Shown here: positions 35,341-46,383 of the stretch, in pieces
Position numbering within the stretch: the first letter of the stretch is position 1
Layout of the letters: each line of letters opens with the position of its first letter
The notes under the pieces: model-generated
Database searches by the model: none
What the model was told of the DNA's origin: nothing
What the model saw: only the letters and a program-made list of their open reading frames with translations
Translations under genes and position numbers: made by a program
Assembly: GCF_029227915.1 (NCBI RefSeq)
Contig: NC_079886.1
Location: 10,623,501 to 10,687,500, forward strand
From: Hydractinia symbiolongicarpus
Taxonomy: Eukaryota > Cnidaria > Hydrozoa > Anthoathecata > Hydractiniidae
Direction of reading: 5' to 3'
Length of the DNA stretch: 64,000 nucleotides

Positions 35341-36228
35341 TTAGCACGCCTGAGGTACCACAAAATGGTCATACATTTGATCTTCGATGGAAAACTGATG
35401 AACATTGTATTTCTTCACGTAAGAAAGCCCAGGAATTCTAAACTCTATCGATCCCGAGACAGGAGTTATTACATCATTTTGAGGATGATATTTCAATGTC
35501 CATGTATGTGTGAATGGGGCATCTGTTGCAGACCATGTCTGCATAATGTCACCATTTGGATCTTCCTTTGTCAAGATGGGTGTTAAATTAGCAAGCTCAT
35601 AAAGAAAGCTGTTAAAAGAAGATCGAGATAAGCTGAAGCATTGTCCATTATAACCAACGTACTATAAAAAACAAAAATATAGTAATACAATAATATTAAT
35701 ATACCAGATCTCGCAATTTGACTGATTTAGAATCATAATCAGCATGCGAAGCTATTAAAAAAGTATTTAATCTATATTTGATTTTACCTCTGTATAGTTT
35801 CCATTGGTATCCATTCTTAATATTTCAAATGATGTTGAAATTCCAGATTGTAGCGTTTTTCCAATTTCCTTTTTCGACAACATCTTGGTTTGTCCATCTT
35901 GATGAATATTTGTTTGTTCATGTCTAATTCTTGACACCTTCCCATTTCGTGTTTCAATGCCAGTGCCTTTGGTGACTAATGAAAAGCTAAGAGTCGAAGG
36001 AAATGGTGACGCGTTTTGTGAGCATATGGAATCAACTGGCACAACGCATTTCTGTCGAAAGTAACAGCTACATCTCGTGTTTGATGGACATTCAATGAAA
36101 GTTTTGTTGTTGTTCGTAACATATTGGTAATATCCTTTTAAATCATCACTGCAGTAACGTTCTGCATTAATAGCATGGAGAATGCATGTCGCGAAAGCAA
36201 CTGCACTAACAAAATTTATGCGAGACAT
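35341..36228 (-). CDS. Secreted cysteine-rich protein, paralog 3
   Basis: Two-exon gene of about 253 residues. Exon 1 is 36228-35788 (147 codons, the same length as in paralog 2; donor GTAAAA) and exon 2 is 35661-35341 (106 codons plus stop, acceptor TTTTTATAG); phase 0. The frame is open 12 codons further upstream to an ATG at 36264. I chose 36228 because it gives a clean signal peptide (MSRINFVSAVAFATCILHAI) and places the TATA element at the same distance as in the other copies. The core motifs are YCSDDLKGYY, CPSNTRCSCYFRQKC and SICS; exon 2 has MQTWSATDAPFTHTWTLKYH and ends VVPQAC. Function unknown; extracellular by inference. Confidence 0.82.
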
Positions 36229-36301
36229 TCTTTGAGTTATATTCTTCTTCTGTGAGTGTTTCACTTCAAGTGTAGAATAGTGAAATAGCTTATTCCTCAG
36301 G

Positions 36302-36308
36302 TTTTATA
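36302..36308 (-). promoter_or_regulatory. TATA box of paralog 3
   Basis: TATAAAA on the minus strand, 74-80 bases before the chosen start at 36228 but only 38-44 before the upstream ATG at 36264. It therefore favours the downstream start. Confidence 0.55.
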
Positions 36309-39300
36309 CGAGACTTCAAATCAATTAGATTACATTATAAAGTTAATTAATTAGTGTAGGCTGACAATTAATTAATTAAAATATGTACACCCTCAACGTG
36401 AAGGTCAAAGATTCCGTATTGTTATTTTTATGTGCCTGAGTAAACAAAACTCGACCTTGGCGTCATTAAATTTCCAAATTTGTCAGTAAAGTTTACAAAA
36501 AAACATGCGTATAATGATGGTTCAAACCACACAGGAATTTTATTTAAAACTATTTAACGTGAAGTGAAAATCTACGTTTTGCACGACAATGCTCTGTCCA
36601 TCACTTTCATTATATTCCAAACTACTTCCCGTTGACACACTTTTCAATCAACTCTTTCTTCTGTTCAATGAAGTCATGTATAGTTTGCTGACATGGGAAG
36701 AGATTAGTAACCATGTGATAATGTAACGAGTGTCACCATCCCACTTATACTGTGTACATCTTTTCTTCTCGTTACATAACGTATCAGGTGTTTTTACCGA
36801 AACTGTTATTAATCATTTGTAGATACGTATGACCTTTCCTCCAAAGTTTGACACACAAAAACTTCTTTTCGCTAAGAAAAATAATAGTTCTTCAAATAAG
36901 AAATAGAAAAAATTGAGAGAAAACAAAATTTTTGACTAGTTTACAGTAACTCTCTTTACGGAAATATGAGCAATGCTTTAGATGCGGTGTGAGATCGTAT
37001 GCGATATCCCCGACTTCCCGAAGTCAGATCATGGATGTAGCTAAATACCGAATTAGCATCAAAATTAGCAACAGACAGATAATGATACAATATTGATTGT
37101 GGGATGAAAAAAATTTGCAAAGCTCATTGTTCTCAATGAACATTTAGAACAAATCAGCGTTAAATAAAGTTGTTAACGATCCAACAGGTTGTACCACCAT
37201 AACTCCTGGGGCCTAGGTTGCCAAGGAAAGTGCTCGATATACTTTAAGAAGAGAGTAAATTGGGATACCCAATAGTTCGAAACAAGCAACGTTGATGTCT
37301 CTTCTCCTTAGCCATCGACCACGGCGGAAGTTTCAGGCTGATTATTTGTTGATTAAAAAAGAAGATTCTTTTCAAACAACGCACCACATAATAAGTGTTG
37401 AAAACAAAAGTGAACAAAATCTTAACAATTTTCCTTGATTAAAAATTCCTTAAGTTTTAGTTAAAAGTAAGTAATTAAACCCAAATCTCCTCTCTTTTCA
37501 GATTCCTGGAAAGGCTGGTCGTATAGGGTGAACTATATTATAACCAAAAGCGTAGGAGATACAATAAAAATGATTAAAATTGACTAATGTACGTGAAATT
37601 GAATTCGACGAAGAGATTTGTAATGGGCTTTCATTACTCAATATTTCCCCCGAAAATTCAAGAAATTTTTTTTTCGGATGTCCTACCAAAAGAGTTACAA
37701 CAGTACATGTTAATTTCTCACGACATTTAGCTGTGTTTAAAACGAATAAGATCATGTGATCCAACATGACATAAAGGCTCCGACCTCAAAGTCATAATTT
37801 CGGGTAAGCACATTCTAACATTAATGCCTGCATGTAATTAACTTCGTTATTACAACTAGAAATACAGCCATACTGACACCAAGATGTTTATTCGATCAAA
37901 ATATGTGCTGCCTTATGAGTAGTATACAAATAAACAAAAACAAAGGACTTTTAATTCGTCCTAATTTTAATATTGTTACTGATTTTCATGGAGTCACAAA
38001 AACTAACAAGTTGCCGATTTCAAAATTCACCCTAATTGCTAGAATTAAAATTTTTAGTCTCCAAGGGACGCAAACTGGCGTCGCAGCTAGAGCAGGAATA
38101 TCAACATTCATCCATTTAGACATTTGTGATCCCTTAAATTTGCTTTAAGAAAATACAGCTCCACCAAGAAAGAGAACTAATGTCTCAATCGGCATTGCTC
38201 AAGTTTCAAACGTTGAGCTATCAGATGACCAGAAATCAGGTACAAGACAAAATGTTGTCGGTAAAGAACAATAGATAATTCACGTTTGTTGAAAAATGTT
38301 GCGAAGAACGAGAGCTTTTTTTATCAATGCAATATTTCAATGGTGGCGGGCATTAAATATTTTGTAAGACTTGGTGGATTCTATTTCGAACTCCTAGTCA
38401 TAATTTTTTATCAAATAAAGTGTATTTCAGAATCGCTCTTACATTCCTTCTCAAACATTTTCAGTAACCCCATTAGTTTTGAACGCCATTTTAAATGTGC
38501 ATATTTTGGAAACACATTCTGATAAATTGTAGAAAGTTATATTAGGATTCTGGAACCCTTGCTGATACAAAACAATTTTTAGATTGTATCACCAACAGTT
38601 CGAAATAATAACATTGGGAATATTAAGAAATATTCCTCGAAATCTTGAAAGGAAACCTGCATTCGTAAGATCTCCTATGTTAATGTTAGTCATTTTAACT
38701 AATTGCTTTCCGTGTAGCAACGTTCTTTTTCATTCGACGGAATATTTCATAACTACATTGACTCATAAAAAAGTCGCTGTATGTTTTCCAAAATAGGCTT
38801 GCGACATGTGCAAGAAGTTCATCATAAGGTTAAATTTATTGATCATCAAAGGATATGGATATGAAGGATAACAACAGGATGAAGAAACGTACTTTGATGT
38901 CAATTTTCTGAGGAGAGTTGATGACTTTCCGAAATTCATTTTAATTAATTGTCAACCTACAGTGAGTAATTACGTTTCCAACGGATATTAATTGACTTGT
39001 GATGTTGTCGAAAAGTGACTTATAGTAATTTAAATCACTGAAACAAATAGGAGAAAATAAGAAGCCCTGTAAATTTTTGCACTAATATTTTTGATTGCTT
39101 TGCATGCCAGGCCATCCAACTGTATGTTTAAAAAATTTTGAACAATTAATTCTCTATACTAAACAAACTTTTGTTCGCACACAACTTCACTGTTGATCCA
39201 AAATGTCCTTACAATCTCTATATTAATAATTCCCGTATTTTGTCTGTCGGTCTAGACCAGGTCGTGTTAACCACACACGAAATCTTAAAGCTACAAATAA

Positions 39301-41411
39301 CAAATGCGATACGATATATTTTATCGACCTTTTATCGAACGGGTAAACGACTTTTCTTATTCCTCCGAACGACTTAGTCACAATTCATTCACACATTCAT
39401 CAAATGGTAAAAACAAGCAACGATTTGCGCAAGTGCGATAGTTTCTATTTTTTAAGTTTTATACAGCGTATTAAATGCCGTGGCATAATGGTAAGTTTAT
39501 TCAACATTGTTCGCGGACAACAATTTACCTTTTCCCACGGTCTCTTAGGTGTAGGAGTTCCACTTGCAGTACTTATGCTGCAAAGTGTTACACATGGAGT
39601 ACATGCCATACTCTAACTGGTCTATCAATCCTCCCACTTCTATCAGTACTTAACACCATTATCGCCTTTTGTTTCACATGTCTGTATTTTTTACACAGTA
39701 TGCTTGCTGTTGGCTAGAGGGGTCGTTTCCCCGTTTTATTTATTTATTTATTTATTTATGGGGGGGGAGGAGGGGAAAACATTTTACGCAACTAATCAGC
39801 TGTACAGGATGTATACCTTTTTATGACAAAATATTTTCCGCTAACTCAAGAGAAGTGTGGAAGATCCATAACACCTACAACTATGTCTTCAATCTGTCAA
39901 TATTTTAGGATATCTTCTTCTGTTGTAGCCTTGACAACAAATATGTAACGTTTGGTCTCGATACGCAAAATATCATCATCGCAAGAGTCAATCATATTCT
40001 ATACACATTTACACCTCGGGTTGCGTAACCATACTAACGAAATAACTTTTGAGCAGGATTCATTTTTTTTATATATTTCTATTTAACTCAATTAGAGGGC
40101 CATCGTTTTGCATAAATTATTTATTAGCTCGAAATCGGGTTATGATTCCCCAAGACCTTGTCGCATTCAAACGTACTCCATCGCCATTCGTTATTGATGT
40201 CATGTTCACATTGCACAAATTTAACAAAAATAAGTACAAAAAAGAAAAAAAAAGGCAAATAAAAGGTCATTTTCTAAATAATACAGTTTACAAATAAGAA
40301 GTTTACGAACTAAAATCTTTTAAAAGTTCTTTTGCATAGCCTGAGGATGCATGTTGGATATCAAATGCTTACTGCAAAATGAGAGTTGGGAACGAAATAT
40401 CAAAAAGTTTTTTTTATATGTAATAAATAAAAAAAAGAAGAACTTTTTAATAGTTAAAGCAAACATGGCTGTTTAAAGTTTACAAAAGTAAAATTTGCTC
40501 ACCAAAACACACAAAATTTTTAGCAGCTGTCCCAACTTCTGATGAAGAACTCCAACATTTTAATTAAAGCTCTTCTTGGTTATTTTCGTAAATTTTAAAA
40601 TGCTTATTTTTCCTTGTTGTGATTTTGATTTAAGGTTTAATGTGAATTTCTCGTGAGAAATATGGGCTGAAAGTTTTAATACAATTAAAGACGAAAACAT
40701 TTGATATGTGCAGTTACATTTGAAACGTTTAGTTAGCGACTTTGTGTAAGATTGTCACGTATCTGTCATGTATATAGTGTTAAATTACGTTTTTGTAACA
40801 AAAACAGCTGTGAATCAAAATTTGTAAACCTTCTTTATAAAAAGTTTCAATTCCGAATTGAATGATTTATATAACTGAGAACAGACTACATTGAATGTAT
40901 TTTTATCGCCATTGCTATACATTAGATTTTCAAACAGGTTTTGGTGATAAGATCGAGACGTTACTGAACAGGACTATAAAAATATATAAAGAATGCAAAA
41001 TTATCAAAGGTTCAAAATAATCATTTGACGCCAAAGTAAACATATAATTTAGAAAAAAGGCGAAAAATCTTTTTGGTTGCTACAGATCCAAATCAGAACT
41101 AAAGGACTGGCAAGCATGAAAAATATAAAAGGTATATTTAATTTACTCAAATAAAGTGTAATTAATAATATCAGTTGGCATATAACATATATTCTACATT
41201 TCATTCTCTTACTACTTCAAGTTTCCAATCTAGCTACTCTCATTTTTTTTGTCCTTCTCTTCACCTTTTTGTGTTAGCAACACCATTAAAGATATCTTCC
41301 AAACTGGTAAAAATATCAAATAAATGTACATATATCTAAATGTTTCACATTTTTCTCTCATGAGTGAAGGATGCAGATAAACTCAATTTAATATATATTT
41401 TATCATTGTAG
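36309..41411. other. Intergenic; Helitron-like relic at 39215-39352
   Basis: No firmly supported gene. On the minus strand around 36826-36620 two short frames look coding (CNEKKRCTQYKWDGDTRY and, in another frame, MVTNLFPCQQTIHDFIEQKK) and may be a broken exon. 39215-39352 is a diverged copy of the Helitron-like unit (A before TC; TTTTGTCTGTCGG near the 5' end; CGGGTAAACGACT at the 3' end). (TTTA)n followed by a G-rich run (GGGGGGGGAGGAGGGG) lies at about 39737-39776. Confidence 0.4.
39215..39352 (+). mobile_element. Diverged Helitron-like unit
   Basis: It begins TCTATATTAATAATTCCCGT after an A and contains TTTTGTCTGTCGG, the same 5' signature as the unit at 46632. It ends near CGAACGGGTAAACGACTT, where the intact units have a CTAG end. 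Too diverged for a certain 3' boundary. Confidence 0.45.
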
Positions 41412-44284
41412 TGGCAGTTAACTTGTTGGCACTACTTGTTTTGGTGATTGGGGAAGACATTTGGTCAGGAAAATCTCCAGAAATTGAAATTGATTCGAAT
41501 AGTGATTATAACGGTATTTTATATTTACATTAAGGTCAAGCTATCTGTAAGCAAAGATACCAATTCAGTATTGTTACATACTAGTCGTCAACCTGTGGAA
41601 AAATCCATGGGGTTGCCCGTCTTTAAATTTTACGTTATTTCGTGTGCCCGTTGCACGGCACTTTTCTTGCGAACAGACAGACAAAATACAACTATTATTA
41701 TAGAGATATTTTTAAGTGCCAGCGCTAATACTGATGTGCGCATTCTATTTAAACCTTGTTTTTGAAATGACTTTTACATTCGATACAGATTTTATTTAAG
41801 GGGAGATTCAAGCTTCAGATTTTTGTGTTTTACTACGCCAGACATAATAATTCGGCATATGAAGACCTTCTACGTTTGTACAAAAGTTTATAAATATACC
41901 GACGAAAGAAAAGTATTGTTGAGTGTTAATTATAATTAAGTTAGCCAATAAAAATTTGAAAATATTCTACGTCGGAAAATGCCTTTATCAAAGCAAAATG
42001 GGCGAGTGATTCATTTATTTATTATATTTACAGGGAATTATAGCTCATATCCTTCAGCATCATACAACGGCGGTAACTTAACAGACGAAAATGATACAAC
42101 ACAAATTCAGGTTCGACTATAAACTACATGAAATATAAACGAAATTAATTTCCTTTTAAAAATGGACTATTTAGTTTAGCACCATTTGCATTGCAGTTAG
42201 TTTAGTTTTATCGTAGTCTGACAAAATATATACTGTTAATGTAGATTCCGAGAAGAAGAGTATACACAAGTTATCAGCTATGGCTGATAGGTCATCTGAA
42301 AAGACAAATAGAATTTGAATATATTCTTCGAGGGGTTTCGCTATCTTTTGCCTTCATCTCATTGTTCTTGTTATCATCTTTAAAGTAAGTACATTATTAC
42401 TTTATTTATTTATTATTTTTTTTTATTTTTAATTGCAAACCGTTTAAGAGTATGTGAAGTGCAAAAAATAAATCAAAACCACATCACAACAATGATAAAG
42501 CGTTATATGTTTGGAAACATTTCTCTTGATGCAGTAAAACTAAAAATGAGAACAAAACGTACAGTCTACTGCCAGCTAAAAGTCGTAACATCTTCTATAT
42601 CAAATATAAGTACAAGCTGCTGAAGTCGAGTAGAAGCAATATTTTGACATTATAGTATTAATCACTTTAGTATGAATTATCTTTGAACTTGAAACCTTAC
42701 AAACAACTTTACTTTATCAAAGTTAAATCATTCTGTAAATTTTGAACACGTGAATAATCTGATTTCCCAATTTTTTGAAATATAATCGAAAATCAGAAAA
42801 AATCGGATTTTTGTCTCGGATATGTTAAATAACTTTTATTTGGTTGCCAGAAACTTTGAACATAATGATAACGTTCGGATAACGTTAGATTCAATTTTGA
42901 TAATCCTATTAAAAATTATGTAGGGGGAGGCTGTCCCTGCCCGGTCATAATATGTTCGATAAACAACGGACCATTCAATGCATTTACAACCATTGGCAGG
43001 AAAAGGAATATTTTTTTCGGGTTGACAAACCAGATGATTGTGATCATAGGAGAAAAAGAAAACGGTAATGCAGGAATATGAATTGTATAGTTTTGGTTCA
43101 AAATATTTTAAATAATTGCGTTTTAAAAACACCCTTGAAAGTAACATTAAAAGGTTAAAAAGTAATCAAGTGTGAAAAACAAAAGAATGTCGTATTAAAC
43201 AATTCTTGAAAAACTAAATGTTTCGCTATAACTTTTGTTAAATATATTTAAAACTAACATTGCTTTTATCTTTAGGGTAAAGTCATCCCTAAAGTTCTTT
43301 ATCCATCGGCAAATGCTTACGGCTTATTGCATTGCAGATTCGTTGTTCCTGTTGACTCACCAAGATGTACAAATGGCAGCAGTGAAAGTGAAGGTAAGTA
43401 TCAGCAAAAGACCTCATCAAGTAGAATAAATATTTGTTGTGGTATAAATGCCATACATAACATTTGCCATGACATTTGTAACCTTAGCTGTAACAAAACA
43501 AATTCTTAAATTCTTAAAGCAGAAAATTTTCTATGATTTTTTGATAAGATGCTGCAATGAAGGACTTAACAAATTTATGTATAGCAATTTCTGCATGTTT
43601 TCTGTATTTTATTGACTTTTGTATATTTTTAGACGGTGTGTACAGCTATGACTATTCTTTCACATTACTTTATGACAGCATTTTTGACGTGCATGCTAAT
43701 TGAAGGTGTGCACATTTGCGTGAAATTAACAGCAGTGTTCGACACAGAATCCAAAGTGAAGCAGTATATGTTATATGGATCTATCGGATGGGGTAAACAG
43801 CTGTTCTACTTATCTTGTTCTGTTCTACCAGAGTGGTAGATCATTGGTCATTGACGATTAAAATTTTTCATTTTCATTGTGTCTCGTAAAATAGAAATGG
43901 TTTGGATTTTTCAAAAGTTCAAAGCTTCCTTTTTTAGGTTTGCCGCTCCTAATTATAACTATAGAATTGATTGGTTGGTTCGACCGATTTGCATCATTGG
44001 AAACGTAAGCCACGACAATTTTAACCTGATATATTTTTTCATATGCTGTATTTTTAATTTTGTGATTTTATCCAGGAAAAGTTTCCTTATAAAGCAGTAT
44101 CTTTAACATTTCACTTGTTGATTTCTAAAATGCAAATTTATCTTAATGTGTTTCAGATGCTCTTTACTGAACAAGAAAGCTGACCAATGGTTGTATAAAG
44201 GTCCCGTGGCAGCTATACTACTGGTAATCTTCTTTAATTTCTCCTTCTCCTCCTCCTCCGCCTCCTCCTCCTCCTCCTCCTCCA

Positions 44285-44315
<31 letters not shown>

Positions 44316-46082
44316 CTTCTTCTTCTTCTTCTTCTTCTTCTTCTTCTTCTTCTTCTTCTTCTTCTTTCTTCTTCTTCTTTCTTCTTCTTCTTCTAACTAC
44401 TTTGTACATTTTAGGCAAATTTCGCATGCTTTCTATTCATATTGGGTGTAGTTATGAGAGAGATCATCACTTCAAAAAGATACACAGGTGGTTTGAAGAA
44501 GACAGCGTAAGTAGTTTTTATTGACGCATTCTGTGTTCACTGCTTTCCATAGCGATTAAAGTGGTAAAAGCACCCGTAAAAACTAAATAAAATTACACGA
44601 CAGTGTTACTTACAACGGACGTCCCAACGTTTAAAAACTGCTACGAAATTCCCTTTGTATGTTGAATGCGCAAATGTTGAAATGGTAAAAGGCATTTAAG
44701 GTAATAATTAAACAGATTTTGCCGAGACCAAAAGAAAAAAATAGAAAACAAACAACATATTTATATTTTCTATATAACAATAGAGGAACCATACGATCAA
44801 TGCTGGTCATTTATCCTCTGCTTGGTATCACATTCTTAATGGGTTTCTTTCTGGAGTTTGATGACGTCATCTTAGGATATGTATTCGTCATCTTTAACGG
44901 AATTATAGTAAGTCGACGTGATTTTTTTCGGTCAAACAGCAAAAGTAATCAATTCTTATCTAGAAATTCTCGTTTTAGGGGATTTTATTTTTCGTCTTCC
45001 ACGTTGTGTTCGATGAACAGGTAACTTTTTTCTTTTGTACAACTATTTTCTTAAACTGTTAAGGACGGGTTTAAAGGAGCTGTCTAAATTTTTGATGAGG
45101 TCATTTTTCTAATTTTTTAAATATTTTTTTGCCAACAATTTAAGGGCCGCTCAAAAATGCAGGTAAAACAAAAACAACAAATGTGATTTCAAGCCAATAT
45201 TATATTGGTGTGAAATCACATTATTTACACCAGAAATAATTACAGAAACAAAATTGAAAAACATTGTTACTACTTATTTTTTAAAAAAGGTCAGATATTA
45301 ATATAACCTGTGCAAATCTTTCGGATATATTTAGGTGCGCAAAGCATTTTTGAAAGATGTTTGTGGGAAAAAAAATGCTGTACATAGTACGGGAACTATA
45401 CGAAGTGTGGTAGGTGATAAAATGATTTGATTATTTTCATTCTTTACATATGACTTATCTATAGCAGACTAACGTTTCATTTTCCAAATAAAAAGAAATG
45501 AATAAGCTAACCAACTTTTATTATAGCGATCATCGTACAGCCCGCCGTTAGGTGAAGATAGAAGACAATCAAATTTTGACGGCATCAGTCAAAGAGATTT
45601 ATACACTGGAAGTTCCAATTTGGCGTTGTCACCAAACAGTTGTCGCAGAATACACTTGACCGTCCGTCAAACAGATTCAACAGAGCTGGAAGATTTAGGT
45701 GTGTTATATTGACATGAAAAATATTAAAAACAGTTAAGATGTACCTAAAAGTGAAAGTTTTCGCGATGGCCATTTTAACACGGTATTAAATGTTGCAATA
45801 GTACAAGATTTGGCAAAAAGCAAAAATAAAAGATTTTGGACTCTTTTTATGCCCTATTGCTTATAGCTGTTTTTGAAATTAAAAAACTACATCTTATAAA
45901 TGAATGACAACAAAAATTAAGCTCATTCATTCTTTTATTCTTCACGCTGTCTAAGTCATATTTATTCAGAAAAAGAAAGATACCCTTGATTGTGATGAAA
46001 TGTTGGAGAGCATGTATATATAATTTTTTTCTTAGGTGTCAGGAACTGCACAACAGATAACAGCTCACTTAGTTCGAATTAA
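41412..46082 (+). CDS. Class B (adhesion/secretin-type) GPCR, 13 exons
   Basis: Assembled from splice sites with matching phases: 41412-41513, 42034-42110, 42245-42384, 43276-43393, 43633-43792, 43938-44004, 44157-44223, 44415-44506, 44784-44907, 44979-45020, 45335-45409, 45527-45698, 46036-46082 (TAA). This gives at least 426 residues. Class B hallmarks: TM2 FFIHRQML, TM3 CTAMTILSHYF and MLIEGVHIC, TM4 GSIGWGLPLLIITIELIGW, an ECL2 cysteine (ETCSLLNKK), TM6 YPLLGITFLMGFF, TM7 and helix 8 ILFFVFHVVFDEQVRKAF. The first exon found (AVNLLALLVLVIGEDIW) could be a signal peptide completed by an upstream exon ending in A that supplies A|TG. Only about 60 residues precede TM1, with NYSS, NLTD and NDTT glycosylation sites and no cysteines, so neither a hormone-binding domain nor GAIN/GPS is present. 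The ligand is unknown. The 42110 donor (GTTCGA) is the weakest junction. Confidence 0.82.
41581..41706 (-). mobile_element. Helitron-like short non-autonomous element
   Basis: On the minus strand it starts TCTCTATAATAATAG after an A and ends CTAG before a T. The 3' end carries the palindrome CATGGATTTTTCCACAGG about ten bases before CTAG. TC start, hairpin, CTAG end and insertion between A and T without target duplication are the Helitron hallmarks. It lies in the intron between the first two receptor exons found. Confidence 0.7.
42672..42979 (+). mobile_element. Family-1 TTAA MITE, internally deleted copy
   Basis: It contains the family blocks TTTGAACACGTGAATAATCT, TCTGATTTCCC, GATATGTTAAATAACTTTTA and the 3' end GGTCATAATATGTTCGATAA...ACGGACC. 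The 5' third and part of the 3' half are missing. The subterminal G/C hairpin is reduced to GGGGGAGGCTGTCCCTGCCC. Located in an intron of the receptor gene (42385-43275). Confidence 0.75.
44238..44394. repeat. (TCC)n/(TTC)n pyrimidine tract in receptor intron
   Basis: About 155 bp of almost pure pyrimidine on the plus strand: TCC and GCC triplets, then a long uninterrupted run of TTC. It fills most of the 191-bp intron 44224-44414. The open frames on both strands here (poly-Phe/Ser and poly-Glu) are artefacts of the repeat. Confidence 0.95.
45180..45222. repeat. Short intronic hairpin with 20-bp stem
   Basis: AATGTGATTTCAAGCCAATA and, after a very short loop, its near-perfect complement ending GAAATCACATT. 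Two mismatches near the loop side. It lies in the receptor intron 45021-45334. Confidence 0.65.
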
Positions 46083-46182
46083 AAAAGACCCAAGACCTTG
46101 TTTTTACAACATGTGGCAATCATTGACAGTGTGTTTTGATTGGCTGTCGACAAAGAACAAGCCCGTAAAAATATAACATTGG

Positions 46183-46188
46183 AATAAA
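46183..46188 (+). terminator. Probable polyadenylation signal of the receptor
   Basis: AATAAA about 100 bases after the receptor stop codon at 46080-46082. Confidence 0.5.
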
Positions 46189-46383
46189 TGCGTTTTGCAA
46201 ATTATAAAAGATACCTCATCGCTCTTCTGTTAGAGGTTAATTGGTGCACATCGTACGGCAGTTGTAATGTTGATAACATTCTACCTAAATTAGAAAAATA
46301 GTTCTATTAATAGAATCACTGAACTTAGAAAAAAGTGAAGTATTTTACGTGGCCAAGTTAATATATTTTTCTTCTACGTCATA

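Noticed and set aside
39404-39908. Three overlapping plus-strand frames
   Set aside because: They overlap in different frames and lack domains; one runs through a TTTA repeat and a G run.
44146-44451. Poly-Phe and poly-Glu frames on opposite strands
   Set aside because: Translations of the TTC/TCC microsatellite inside a receptor intron; only 44157-44223 and 44415-44451 are real coding sequence.
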